Of a DNA stretch of 64,000 bases, positions 1 through 8,570 are shown in pieces. The notes beneath the pieces are model-generated. The model did no database searches, had not been told where the DNA came from, and saw only the letters and a program-made list of their open reading frames with translations. A program made the position numbers and the translations under genes. Position 1 is the first letter of the stretch. Each line of letters starts with the position of its first letter. The DNA lies in assembly GCF_902168175.1 (NCBI RefSeq), contig NZ_CABHOU010000092.1, positions 186,001 through 250,000 on the forward strand, read 5' to 3'. Source of the stretch: an uncultured Chitinophaga sp. Its GTDB lineage: Bacteria; Bacteroidota; Bacteroidia; Chitinophagales; Chitinophagaceae.

Positions 1-2
1 GG

Positions 3-209
3 AATAGGCCGGGTGAGGACACTGGTTACAGGATTAAAATTCATGATGCGGGGTTTCCGCACCTTAAATGGGTTCAATTTATCTGGAATGGGCAAAATGG
101 CGCGTTTGAACATTTCTCGGAATTTGGTATAAAAATAAGGATTAGCCGCGTTTTGCAGCTATGGGTGAAGATTTCAGAATTAATTAAAGTTCGCATAACG
201 AGCCGGTAA
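3..209 (+). CDS. Possible C-terminal end of a gene cut by the window edge
   Basis: This frame is open from the left edge to a TAA at 207-209 and would encode the last 68 or so residues of a protein. The translation is rich in Phe, Trp, Ile and Lys and I recognise no family. The stop lies 18 bases before the next start at 228. It may be the tail of an upstream gene or a chance open frame. There is no start codon in view to judge by. Confidence 0.2.
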   Translation, partial: NRPGEDTGYRIKIHDAGFPHLKWVQFIWNGQNGAFEHFSEFGIKIRISRVLQLWVKISELIKVRITSR

Positions 210-227
210 CACGCCGGGGGTAGCTTC

Positions 228-1721
228 ATGGTACCAAAAAACTCCGACATGACTCTGTTATCGAGGCAATTTATGCCTGTAATCACCCTTGGCCTGGCTG
301 CGGGTTTCGCACTTTCGGCCTGTTCCGATAAGGATAAACCGACTACGACCACCAATGCGGATATCGTACTCAAGAACCATTCCGCAACCCCAGCTTTCGT
401 TACTAAAAAAAACGGCTTTGAAACACTGGAAATTTTTTCACTTATCGGTAGCGACGATGTGCTTACCGAAAGCCCCAGCTTTATTTTTGGCGGCTCAGCC
501 GATGGTACAGCCTTGTTAAAACAAGACGATAAGTACCTGATGCTGGTAAACCACGAAGACAACTTCGCCGTAAGCCGCATTACCCTCGACAAAACTTTTA
601 AACCGGTAAAGGGCGAGTACATCCTGAATTCCGATGGTGGCCAATGGCGCCTTTGCTCCGCAACACTCGCAACACCCGCCGAACATGGCTTTGGTCCTAT
701 TTATCTTACCTCTGGCGAGAGTAGCGTAGAATCTTATACCAATGGTATTGACCCATTTGCTGCTACCACCGCCGCCGCCGGAAAACATGAACTCCCCGCT
801 CTCGGCCACTGGAGCGCAGAAAATGCCGTGCCGCTTCCTAAAAAAGCGTACAAAGACAAAACCATTATTATCATTGGCGACGATGATAGCGGTGCAGCTG
901 CCGGGCAGCTGGCCATGTATATTGGTAACAGTGTTGGCAATCTGAACAGCGGTTCGCTGTATATGCTTAAGCGAAAAGACAATGACCAGGTTGAAACCAA
1001 TGTAAAAGTTGGGCAGACTTACGAAGTTGAATTCGTAAAAGTGGATAACTATGAAACGAAAACTGGCGCTGCCATCAACGCCGAAGTTGATGTACTGAAA
1101 GCGCTGAAATTCGGTCGCGTGGAAGATATAGATTATCGCAAAGGCAGCAGTGCTACCGGCCGCGAAGTATATTTTAATGTTACCGGTCAGGATAAATCAG
1201 GTTTTAATGCTGATGGTTCCCGCACAAAATTCGGCCGCACCTATCGCCTGGTAATGGATGCTACTAATCCGTTGAAAGGTACACTCGAAGTGATTTTGGA
1301 CGGCGACGACAAAACCGGCATTGCGAAAGATTTCCAGAATGTGGACAACATTTGTGTAACCGAAAATTATGTATACATCCAGGAGGATTCAAACACTTAT
1401 GGTGAAGAAACGCACGATGGTTATATCTATCAGTACGACATCAAATCCAAACAGCTGAAAATTGTATTGGAAATTGATCATCACCGAAATGCCGCCGATG
1501 CTGCAACATATGGCAGCAACCCCACCACGAAAAAAGGTAGCTGGGAGTTTGGCGCGCTGGTGGACGTGAGTGATGTTACCGGCGTACCAAATATGTTTAC
1601 GCTGGCAGTGCAGCCACACTCCTGGACCGGTACAAAATATGCCGGCGTAGATGGTGGCACAAAACGCGTGACAGAAAACCAGGCCAGCCAGATACTGGTG
1701 ATCAAAGGGTTGCCTAAATAA
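228..1721 (+). CDS. PhoX/DUF839-like secreted lipoprotein
   Basis: A 497-residue protein with a lipoprotein signal: a hydrophobic stretch ending in LSAC, which puts the lipidated cysteine at residue 32. ATG codons at 228, 249 and 273 are all possible starts. The mature part looks like a beta-propeller of the DUF839/PhoX type. It has repeated short strand-turn blocks, a DNICVTENYVYIQED stretch like the propeller blade seen in PhoX proteins, and acidic loops that could bind calcium. PhoX proteins are periplasmic or surface phosphatases that need calcium and iron. I assign the fold tentatively and do not claim phosphatase activity. A terminator at 1750-1785 follows it, so it is probably a single-gene unit. 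The next gene encodes a secreted peroxidase on the same strand. Confidence 0.65.
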   Translation: MVPKNSDMTLLSRQFMPVITLGLAAGFALSACSDKDKPTTTTNADIVLKNHSATPAFVTKKNGFETLEIFSLIGSDDVLTESPSFIFGGSADGTALLKQDDKYLMLVNHEDNFAVSRITLDKTFKPVKGEYILNSDGGQWRLCSATLATPAEHGFGPIYLTSGESSVESYTNGIDPFAATTAAAGKHELPALGHWSAENAVPLPKKAYKDKTIIIIGDDDSGAAAGQLAMYIGNSVGNLNSGSLYMLKRKDNDQVETNVKVGQTYEVEFVKVDNYETKTGAAINAEVDVLKALKFGRVEDIDYRKGSSATGREVYFNVTGQDKSGFNADGSRTKFGRTYRLVMDATNPLKGTLEVILDGDDKTGIAKDFQNVDNICVTENYVYIQEDSNTYGEETHDGYIYQYDIKSKQLKIVLEIDHHRNAADAATYGSNPTTKKGSWEFGALVDVSDVTGVPNMFTLAVQPHSWTGTKYAGVDGGTKRVTENQASQILVIKGLPK

Positions 1722-1749
1722 TATTTACCCCTCAAAAGTTCGGTTAACC

Positions 1750-1785
1750 AATCCCCTGGTCGTTTTACGACAGGGGATTTTTTCC
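1750..1785 (+). terminator. Rho-independent terminator after the DUF839 gene
   Basis: The arms AATCCCCT and AGGGGATT, plus an inner GTCG/CGAC pair around a TTTTA loop, are followed by a run of T. It lies 29 bases after the stop at 1721 and just before the peroxidase gene, which suggests the two genes are transcribed separately. Confidence 0.8.
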
Positions 1786-1808
1786 TTTTTTGACGAAAAA
1801 ACTAAAAA

Positions 1809-3614
1809 ATGCGTGTAATACTTGCCGTTATGTTCCTTTATGCAATTGGCATTGCTTCGATTACCGCCAGCCGCCGCCCCGAGGGCGTTTCGGTACAGGG
1901 TAAACGAACGCTTACCTGGTATCGCCTGCAGGCGGATGAACTGGAGGAAGATGCGGCGAACCTGAGGAGAAAGATTGAGCGTCATGCGGACGATGAAGAA
2001 ATACAAAAGGCTTTTTTTGCTGCCCGTAAATCATATAAAAAACTGGAAGCCCTGGTGGAATACTTCAGTCCCGTTACTGCCAAAGCCATCAACGGCCCTA
2101 ACCTTGATGAAGTAGATGCTGGCGAACGGGATGTGGTGGAAGCTCCTGAAGGTTTCCAGGTAATGGAAGAAATGATATTCTCGGTCGTGAAGAAAAAGGA
2201 CAGTGCTAACCTCCGTATGGAAGCTGCGCGATTGGTATCGAATGTGAACAGGCTGGGGCGCACGGCCGAATTGTTGGTGGCTACCGACGTGCAACTGTTT
2301 GACGCTATGCGTCAGGAACTGCTTCGTATAATGGCTTTGGGTATCAGCGGTTTTGATTCGCCGGTAGCTTTTGCCAGCTTATCCGAAGCCAAAGCTTCAA
2401 TGGACGGTGTAAGGACAATCTGGCTCTTTTATAAAGATGAAATTAAAGATGCGGATTTAGTAAAATCGACGCAGCAGTTGTTCGACGAAGCAAAGAACGC
2501 GCTTCATGCCGGGACCTTTAATGAATTTGACCGGCTTACATTTATCAGCAAATACCTTAATCCGCTTTATGAAAAAATATTGCTCTGCAGAAGGAACTTG
2601 AATATCGGAGCACCAACACAACCATCATTCCTGCACCCGGACGCGGTGAACCCGTTCGGGAAAGCGGCTTATAATACAGCTTTTTATTCGTCGAGCCAGG
2701 TGGCGAAAAATTCGGACGAGCAGGCGGAACTGGGCAAAAAGTTATTCTACGATCCTATCTTATCCTTCAACAATCAACGTAACTGTGCCACCTGCCATAA
2801 ACCGGAACAAGCCTTCACAGATGGTTTGCCGCTGGCGGCATCGCTTAACGATAACACACAGATGCGGAATACGCCAACATTGCTGAACGCAGCTTTACAG
2901 TCAGGTCAGTTTTATGATTTACGCGTTGCCTACCTCGAAGACCAGGTGACCGATGTTGTGAATAACCCATCGGAAATGCACGGGTCGCTCGAAGATGCGG
3001 TGGCAAAAATCAAACAACAAAAGGCGTATACAGATTTGTTCAATAAGGCGTTTGGCGATACCACTATTCACAGCCGCCAGGTGAAAGTGGCTATTGCCGC
3101 TTACATCCGTTCGCTCACTAAAATGAATAGTCGTTTCGACCAATATATGCTTCAAGGCAAAAATCCGCTGACCGCGGCAGAAACCCGGGGCTTCAATCTT
3201 TATATGGGTAAAGCGAAATGTGGCACCTGCCATTTTGCGCCGTTGTTTAATGGCAATGTTCCGCCGCGATACGATAGAATGGAAGCCGAAGTATTAGGTG
3301 TACCCACGGCGGCCGATTCCAAAATACTGGATGAGGATGAAGGGAAATACAACCTCTATAAAATTGATCTGCATCGCCACGCTTTTAAAACGCCGGGTTT
3401 GCGCAATATTGCGCTCACGGCACCTTACATGCACAATGGAATTTATAGCACCTTGGACGAGGTGATGGAGTTTTACAATAATGGTGGTGGGGCAGGGCTC
3501 GGCATCAACCTAAAAAACCAAACTTTACCAACAGATTCGCTGCACCTCACGAATGAAGAAAAGCAGGACGTAATTGCGTTTCTGAAAACGTTGAGCGATG
3601 AGCCGTTGAAATAA
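1809..3614 (+). CDS. Di-haem cytochrome c peroxidase (MauG/CcpA family) with imelysin-like N-terminal domain
   Basis: A 601-residue exported protein. Two c-type haem motifs are visible: CATCH starting at C326 and CGTCH starting at C471. This is the arrangement of bacterial di-haem cytochrome c peroxidases, which reduce hydrogen peroxide in the periplasm with electrons from small cytochromes. The peroxidase part occupies roughly residues 285-598. Residues 30-270 are an extra, mostly helical region. Its YKKLEALVEYF and GFQVMEEMIF stretches resemble the imelysin/EfeO fold, where the usual motif is GxHxxE; here G115 to E120 has Gln in place of His. The N-terminus is hydrophobic and looks like a signal peptide. 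Standard family members are about 330-350 residues, so the extension is real. A convergent terminator follows at 3630-3662. Confidence 0.9.
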   Translation: MRVILAVMFLYAIGIASITASRRPEGVSVQGKRTLTWYRLQADELEEDAANLRRKIERHADDEEIQKAFFAARKSYKKLEALVEYFSPVTAKAINGPNLDEVDAGERDVVEAPEGFQVMEEMIFSVVKKKDSANLRMEAARLVSNVNRLGRTAELLVATDVQLFDAMRQELLRIMALGISGFDSPVAFASLSEAKASMDGVRTIWLFYKDEIKDADLVKSTQQLFDEAKNALHAGTFNEFDRLTFISKYLNPLYEKILLCRRNLNIGAPTQPSFLHPDAVNPFGKAAYNTAFYSSSQVAKNSDEQAELGKKLFYDPILSFNNQRNCATCHKPEQAFTDGLPLAASLNDNTQMRNTPTLLNAALQSGQFYDLRVAYLEDQVTDVVNNPSEMHGSLEDAVAKIKQQKAYTDLFNKAFGDTTIHSRQVKVAIAAYIRSLTKMNSRFDQYMLQGKNPLTAAETRGFNLYMGKAKCGTCHFAPLFNGNVPPRYDRMEAEVLGVPTAADSKILDEDEGKYNLYKIDLHRHAFKTPGLRNIALTAPYMHNGIYSTLDEVMEFYNNGGGAGLGINLKNQTLPTDSLHLTNEEKQDVIAFLKTLSDEPLK

Positions 3615-3629
3615 TTCCTTATAAAAAAG

Positions 3630-3662
3630 AAAGCCTGGCCATATCATATACGACCAGGCTTT
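3630..3662. terminator. Bidirectional terminator between convergent genes
   Basis: A perfect 9-bp stem, AAAGCCTGG with CCAGGCTTT, has A-rich sequence on the left and T-rich sequence on the right. It sits between the stops of the peroxidase (3614, + strand) and the DUF3472 gene (3682, - strand) and can serve both. Confidence 0.8.
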
Positions 3663-3681
3663 GTATATATGACCTCCGAAA

Positions 3682-4938
3682 TTAGAAACGGGGAAGTTTG
3701 ATGTCCGGTTGTTTGCCTGTAGCCGGGCGATCAAACGTGTCGCCGAGTTTGGCGTTTGCCGGAACAAAACCACTCGTCCATAAATAGAACCAGCCATTTT
3801 CGGAACCGCCACCAAAGTCGAGCCTGTCTTTAGCTTTGGCAGTTGCATCGTTAGTGAATCGCGCTTTCGTAAGCTCTATCCATTCGCCCTCCGGCGTTTT
3901 AATCCAATGATTGCCAAAGTAACCTTTGCGATATTTATTACCATTCTCGAAACTGAAGTTTTCGAGGAATGAATAAAGATGGCCCATGTACTTACCATCT
4001 TTCGGTGCGCGGAAACTCGCGATTAGTTTCCACTCATTATGTTCGGGCACAAAAAAGTAGGCGGTGTAAAGCGTTGTGCTACCATCGGGAACGCTGTGCA
4101 TAAGAAAGCGGTAAGTTTCGCCGGCCTTCCAGTTATATACCCAATGACTGTGACCACCGGTGCCTTCGCCGCCAAAACCACTGGCCACCACACTATCGCC
4201 CTTTGCCTGCAAAGTAACCCGGTCTTCCCACTTCACATTTTTACGATCATCGGGCTCTTTGCCCGAATCCCAAACGGAGAAGATGATGCGACGTTCTGTT
4301 TCAGAATTTACCTGCATACCAAAGTAGCCACGGTGAAATCCGCACGACATAAAATAAGTACCAATCTTGTCATCGCCCGCCGGCACTTTAATTTCTCCAT
4401 AGAAATATTCAACATTTTTGCCTTCGGGCGGCGTGTAGTTCAGATGTACAGATGCTGAACGACGCCAGCTTTTTGGATTGAACTGGATATCTTTTGTGGC
4501 CGGCCCGTCAAGCGTAATTTCTTTTACATCGGCAAATACTTTGCCCTGCTTTTCCACACCTTTAAGCGTTATTTCATAAAAGCCCGCAGTTTTAATCTTC
4601 GTTTGTAAAACAGGTGTGCTGGCAAAGTCGCCGGGCGTAATGGCAATCGTTTTATTTATGCCGTTAACGGATATGTTGATTTTACTGGCCGCATCGGCTT
4701 TTGCGTTGATGGCTAGTTTAAGGTTACCCGGTGTACTGATGTGGCAATAGAATTTTATTTCGGTACCGGCGTCCGTCCAGTTAATCACCCCGTTGCGTCC
4801 GGAAATATCTACCCCTTGTTCGTTGGGTTGTGCATAAGCGGTAAAACCGGGAAGTGCTACCGCGTTTGTGGTTTGCGCTATCGCGCCGCCCGCCGCCATA
4901 GATAGCAGCAGTAGAAACATAGATCTCATCATGTACAT
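3682..4938 (-). CDS. Secreted DUF3472/DUF5077 domain protein
   Basis: A 418-residue protein with a signal peptide ending in AIAQ near residue 22. The N-terminal part (about 25-145) matches the DUF5077 pattern of a small beta-sandwich, and the rest (about 165-345) has the Trp/Tyr/Gly-rich DUF3472 pattern. Typical stretches are GFHRGYFGMQVNS, FGGEGTGGHSHWVYNW and YRKGYFGNHWI. These domains are common in secreted Bacteroidota proteins found near polysaccharide-degradation genes. No enzymatic activity is established. A carbohydrate-binding or surface role is inference. It appears to be a single-gene unit that shares the terminator at 3630-3662 with the peroxidase. Confidence 0.85.
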   Translation of the reverse strand: MYMMRSMFLLLLSMAAGGAIAQTTNAVALPGFTAYAQPNEQGVDISGRNGVINWTDAGTEIKFYCHISTPGNLKLAINAKADAASKINISVNGINKTIAITPGDFASTPVLQTKIKTAGFYEITLKGVEKQGKVFADVKEITLDGPATKDIQFNPKSWRRSASVHLNYTPPEGKNVEYFYGEIKVPAGDDKIGTYFMSCGFHRGYFGMQVNSETERRIIFSVWDSGKEPDDRKNVKWEDRVTLQAKGDSVVASGFGGEGTGGHSHWVYNWKAGETYRFLMHSVPDGSTTLYTAYFFVPEHNEWKLIASFRAPKDGKYMGHLYSFLENFSFENGNKYRKGYFGNHWIKTPEGEWIELTKARFTNDATAKAKDRLDFGGGSENGWFYLWTSGFVPANAKLGDTFDRPATGKQPDIKLPRF

Positions 4939-5024
4939 AATTATTGGTGCTTACAAATTAAAAACCCATTGTCCGGTATGCAAGCCGCCGGTTAAAATCT
5001 GACAATTGAGTGAGAGAGTGTGGG

Positions 5025-5795
5025 TTAAGGAAGTAATATGTTGCAGTTACACCATTCCACAAAAACCAGGTGGAACGTCTTTTTCACTCTTTCCATTTCG
5101 AGAGAGGCATTGTCTGTAAAGGCGTGCATGCAAAGAGTTTTAACCACGCCATTTTCTTCGATGCCATAAAACTGGGCGTTAGGGGTGTTGATGGCAAAAC
5201 CGTTTTTCACAAATCCGGGATAACCCGAGAACGCAATACTGCCCACCTCCTTCGTTTTGAGGAGGTTCTTTAGTTCGTACATCGCAATAAAGATTTGCGG
5301 CTCGCCAATTTTTGCGCGTACGTGTATCTTATTAAATATCCGCCCACCGTTTTCCACTTCGCGGCCTTCGTGAATGCATACTGCTTTTACCTCGTCCATT
5401 TCGGAACCAATAAGGCTAAGTTTACTAATGTTGATAAACTCCGACTGGCGCCAGTCGTCATCTGTAATGTAAGTAACAAATGCAGGGTAGGGTTGCCAGC
5501 CTTCTACAGAGGGGACCTCGCTGGAAATGGTGGGTAGCGAAAAAATGATGGAAGTCGGGTCGATACTATCTAACCGCTTGAGTATGAGCGTAAGCTGCTT
5601 CGTTTTTAGAAAGATGTCGGCCGAAATGGGATCAGCTTCCTGTATTTCCCATTTATGGTTGCCTAGTTCCAGGGTGGTGGGTATTTCAAAGGATTCAGGT
5701 AACTGCTCCGGTGAAAGGTCTGATGTACCAAGCGTTTGCCCGGTATCTGCATCTATAAACATCACCCTGATCTTAAAATTGTCCTGGTCGTTCAT
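5025..5795 (-). CDS. Conserved hypothetical protein, unrecognised
   Basis: A 256-residue soluble protein without a signal peptide or membrane segments. The N-terminal 75 residues form a compact alternating beta pattern (VMFIDADTGQ, QLPESFEIPTTLELG, LTLILKRL). I have the impression this resembles N-terminal modules of other uncharacterised Bacteroidota proteins, but I could not check that. The C-terminal part carries several Cys and His residues (a CNC near the end, CMHAF, CIHEG) that are not arranged as a recognisable metal site. It is flanked by genes with unrelated roles, so the context gives no function. The codon pattern and length support a real gene. Confidence 0.75.
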   Translation of the reverse strand: MNDQDNFKIRVMFIDADTGQTLGTSDLSPEQLPESFEIPTTLELGNHKWEIQEADPISADIFLKTKQLTLILKRLDSIDPTSIIFSLPTISSEVPSVEGWQPYPAFVTYITDDDWRQSEFINISKLSLIGSEMDEVKAVCIHEGREVENGGRIFNKIHVRAKIGEPQIFIAMYELKNLLKTKEVGSIAFSGYPGFVKNGFAINTPNAQFYGIEENGVVKTLCMHAFTDNASLEMERVKKTFHLVFVEWCNCNILLP

Positions 5796-5873
5796 TGTTT
5801 ATAAAGCATAGGTTACCTCTAATATATGGTGATTTTTCTTAAAACTGAAGCCGAAATGCTTAAAATTACCGTT

Positions 5874-5896
5874 AAAAAAAAGCGCCGGTCAGCGCT
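5874..5896 (-). terminator. Terminator overlapping the rlpA-like stop codon
   Basis: AGCGC pairs with GCGCT around a 6-base loop. On the minus strand the hairpin is followed by a run of T (the A run at 5874-5880 on the plus strand). The stop codon of the RlpA-like gene, at 5889-5891, lies inside the hairpin. Confidence 0.6.
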
Positions 5897-6260
5897 TTCT
5901 CTTTTTATACCTTATTTCCACATTTGCTACTCCACTCTGCACAAGCCCTATTTTTTGCGCCGCTTTTTTAGAAAGGTCGATAATGCGGCCGGCCACAAAC
6001 GGGCCCCTGTCATTAATCCTCACCTTAACGGAGCGCCCATTGTTCTTGTTTACCACCTTAACTTTGGTGCCGAAAGGCAAGGTTTTATGCGCGGCCGTTA
6101 GTTTCGACTGGCGAAAGGTTTCGCCACTGGCGGTTTTACGGCCGTTAAACTTATCGGCGTAATAAGATGCTTTGCCGGCTTCGGTAATTTTACGACTGCA
6201 GGCGGTGCAAAACAACAGCAGGAATGCGAATAGAAAAGTAAAATTGGATAGGATTTTCAT
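5889..6260 (-). CDS. RlpA-like septal-ring lytic transglycosylase, lipoprotein
   Basis: A 123-residue lipoprotein with a hydrophobic leader ending in FCTAC, which gives the lipidated Cys at residue 20. The remainder is a double-psi beta-barrel of the RlpA type: ASYYADKFNGRKTASGE, then LPFGTKVKVVN, then VRINDRGPF and GRIIDLSKKAA. RlpA cleaves peptidoglycan strands that lack stem peptides and acts at the septum in some bacteria. This protein has only the barrel and no SPOR domain. It is therefore shorter than the proteobacterial enzyme and may be a cell-wall-cleaving barrel recruited another way. It is last in a leftward operon with the SRPBCC and GNAT genes (9-base gap to the SRPBCC stop). Confidence 0.9.
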   Translation of the reverse strand: MKILSNFTFLFAFLLLFCTACSRKITEAGKASYYADKFNGRKTASGETFRQSKLTAAHKTLPFGTKVKVVNKNNGRSVKVRINDRGPFVAGRIIDLSKKAAQKIGLVQSGVANVEIRYKKRKR

Positions 6261-6269
6261 TCTTCGTTT

Positions 6270-6773
6270 TTATGAACTGATAACGTTTTTAATAAGCACA
6301 TTCTTGTTGCGCAAATCTATACCACCCTCGAGGTACGATTTAAGGTTGGCGAGATAAAACGTCCAGCCGCCCATACAACCAATGTGAATACTGGTCATTC
6401 CTTTTTCATCGGTGGGTATGTTGGATTGTACCAATTCTACCACCACTTCACCTGCCTCATCCTGTATATACACCGACACTTTACATTCTCCGGCAAAGGA
6501 AAAACTGAAGAAGTCGCGGCCATTGGCTTCAAGAATTGTTCCTTTTTCATTTACCTCTTCTCCATAACCAAACCAGGTCCAGGTATAACTATCGCCTTTT
6601 TGTACGGAGCCGGTTCGCTCGGTACCTTCGGCCGTAACAAAATTGGCGCTCTTTAAAAACCATCTTTCAATACCGTTTTTCGTGGTCCAGGCATTGTAAA
6701 TATCACGGATACCGGCCTTCACAGGAATCCGGGTGCGGAACTTTGACCAGTCGTATGGTTTGGATGTTGTCAT
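6270..6773 (-). CDS. SRPBCC (AHSA1-type) domain protein
   Basis: A 167-residue cytoplasmic protein of the START-like SRPBCC fold. It begins with the characteristic RIPVKAGIRDIYNAWTTKNGIERWF block and ends with GGWTFYLANLKSYLEGG, which is common in AHSA1-type members. Such proteins have a hydrophobic cavity and bind ligands or cofactors. The physiological ligand cannot be read from the sequence. It lies between the GNAT gene (30-base gap) and the RlpA-like gene (9-base gap), all leftward, which suggests one transcript without implying a common function. Confidence 0.88.
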   Translation of the reverse strand: MTTSKPYDWSKFRTRIPVKAGIRDIYNAWTTKNGIERWFLKSANFVTAEGTERTGSVQKGDSYTWTWFGYGEEVNEKGTILEANGRDFFSFSFAGECKVSVYIQDEAGEVVVELVQSNIPTDEKGMTSIHIGCMGGWTFYLANLKSYLEGGIDLRNKNVLIKNVISS

Positions 6774-6803
6774 GGAATTATATTTTACGTGGAAATTAAA
6801 AAA

Positions 6804-7301
6804 TCAAAGTGGTTTACGCATAATGGCATCGTTCATAAAGTAACCGTTGCCGATATCAATGTCTTCCTCACCTATCACCGTAAAGCCGGAACGCTCATAA
6901 AAAGTTATAGCGTTGTTATCGCGGTTTACATTCAGTAAAAGTGCCTGCTGCCCGGCATTACGGCCGATAAAAGCTACCTCGTCTATCAGTTGTTTCCCTA
7001 TTTTTTTGCCCTGCATTTCGGGCAGGATGTAAATTTTATGAAGTTTTATGTTTGGTTCGCCTTTATAATTCAATTCGTAACTGGCAAAACCAACAGTCTG
7101 ACCTTCGTACCTGGCCAGCAAAAACACATGACCCAGTTCGTTCATTTGCTTCAGCAACGCTTGCTGATCGTACATCATCAACAACATGTAGCTGATCTGG
7201 TCGGCGGATAATATGTTGCCGAACGTTTCGGGCCAGGTATTGTTTGCAATATGCTGGATGAACGGGATGCCGTTTTCGTCGGTTTTATAAATGTTGATCA
7301 T
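6804..7301 (-). CDS. GNAT family N-acetyltransferase
   Basis: A 165-residue GCN5-related acetyltransferase. The acetyl-CoA binding motif A is visible as YILPEMQGKKIGKQLIDEV (the Q/R-x-x-G-x-G/A loop). It is followed by the LNVNRDNNAITFYERSGF block that closes the fold. The substrate is unknown; many such single-domain proteins acetylate small amines or protein N-termini. It is first in the leftward run GNAT-SRPBCC-RlpA. No -7 box could be seen in the 108 bases to the divergent lipase gene. Confidence 0.9.
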   Translation of the reverse strand: MINIYKTDENGIPFIQHIANNTWPETFGNILSADQISYMLLMMYDQQALLKQMNELGHVFLLARYEGQTVGFASYELNYKGEPNIKLHKIYILPEMQGKKIGKQLIDEVAFIGRNAGQQALLLNVNRDNNAITFYERSGFTVIGEEDIDIGNGYFMNDAIMRKPL

Positions 7302-7409
7302 AAATGATAACAGGCTAAGTAGCTAATTTACGAACTTTCCTTTAGCAGATGCCCTAATTGAAGGCAACATTGAAACTCATTTTTTGTTAAGTTTATAAAA
7401 AATAGCCAC

Positions 7410-8483
7410 ATGCATCGTTTTTTGCTCTGCCTGTTAATTTCCCTACCCCTGATATCCCTGGGTCAAAAGTTAAAGCCTGGTTTTGATGCACACGAATATG
7501 CGCAACTATTGCAATTGCCGGAACGTAACGACAGTGCGGCTAATACATACAATGGCAGCGACTATAAACTGCTATTTACTTCTCCGGAGGTTGGGCTGTA
7601 CAATAAATGGTTTTTGTGGATGAGGAAAGATGGGGTAGCCGTAATTGCAATACGCGGCACTATTGGCAAAACCGAAAGCTGGCTGGCGAATTTTTATGCG
7701 GCCATGATTCCAGCGAAAGGCACGATAGAGGTAGATAAGAACTCCCGCTTTGATTATCAGTTGGCAGCCGATACGGCAGTATCGTATGTGCATGCGGGGT
7801 GGACAGTTTCCCTGGCCGCCATGGCACCATCGATGGTGCAAAAGATCAAAGAGGTATACCAGCAGGGCGTTAAGGATATTATTATTATCGGGCATAGCCA
7901 GGGTGGCGCCATTGCTTTCCTTGCCCGCTCTTACTTCGAGTATAATAAAGATTTGCCTAAAGACATTCGGTATAAAACATATTGCAGCGCCGCGCCCAAA
8001 CCGGGCAATTTGTACTACGCATACGACTTCGATTACATTACCCGTGGCGGTTGGGGATTTAGGGTGGTGAACAGTGAAGACTGGGTGCCTGAAACGCCCT
8101 TCTCTCTCCAAACCCTCAAAGATTTTAACGAGGTAAATGCCTTTATGGATATTCCCGGCGCCCTTAAAAAGCAGAAGTTCTTTGTACGCATTTACGGCAA
8201 ATCAGTATATAATAAACTGAACCGCGCCAGCACCAAATCCATGAAACGTTTCCGGAGAACGTTGGGAAAAGGCGTGTCTACATTAGTGAGGAAAACCCTC
8301 CCGGATTTAAAGATGCCGGCCTATGTGTACAGTAATAATTACATGACGGCGGGCTGCCCGGTTATACTTATGGCCGACGATGCTTATAAAGAGAAGTTTA
8401 AGTTTGATGGTAAAAATGTGTTTATCAACCATCTTTTTGAACCGTACCTGTATTTACTTCGCAAGCAATATGGAATTCAATAA
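7410..8483 (+). CDS. Class 3 lipase-like secreted alpha/beta hydrolase
   Basis: A 357-residue protein with a signal peptide (hydrophobic residues 3-17 ending in SLGQ). The nucleophile elbow is GHSQGG, with the catalytic Ser at residue 163. The preceding VAIRGTIGKTESWLANF resembles the region that forms the oxyanion side of fungal-type class 3 lipases. The later PKPGN and NSEDWVPETPF stretches fit the segment carrying the catalytic Asp. A C-terminal His (for example in FINHLFEPY) could complete the triad. It probably hydrolyses lipids or esters in the periplasm or outside the cell. It is a single gene, ended by a strong bidirectional terminator at 8488-8518. Confidence 0.85.
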   Translation: MHRFLLCLLISLPLISLGQKLKPGFDAHEYAQLLQLPERNDSAANTYNGSDYKLLFTSPEVGLYNKWFLWMRKDGVAVIAIRGTIGKTESWLANFYAAMIPAKGTIEVDKNSRFDYQLAADTAVSYVHAGWTVSLAAMAPSMVQKIKEVYQQGVKDIIIIGHSQGGAIAFLARSYFEYNKDLPKDIRYKTYCSAAPKPGNLYYAYDFDYITRGGWGFRVVNSEDWVPETPFSLQTLKDFNEVNAFMDIPGALKKQKFFVRIYGKSVYNKLNRASTKSMKRFRRTLGKGVSTLVRKTLPDLKMPAYVYSNNYMTAGCPVILMADDAYKEKFKFDGKNVFINHLFEPYLYLLRKQYGIQ

Positions 8484-8487
8484 ATGT

Positions 8488-8518
8488 AAAAAGGCTGTCT
8501 CACAAGAGCAGCCTTTTT
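8488..8518. terminator. Bidirectional terminator
   Basis: AAAAAGGCTG pairs with CAGCCTTTTT around an 11-base loop. It lies 4 bases after the lipase stop and 50 bases from the stop of the convergent metallopeptidase gene. Confidence 0.85.
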
Positions 8519-8570
8519 GTTGGATATGTTTTTGAAGATGGGAGATCACCTAAGCGACTCCCGTCTTCTT

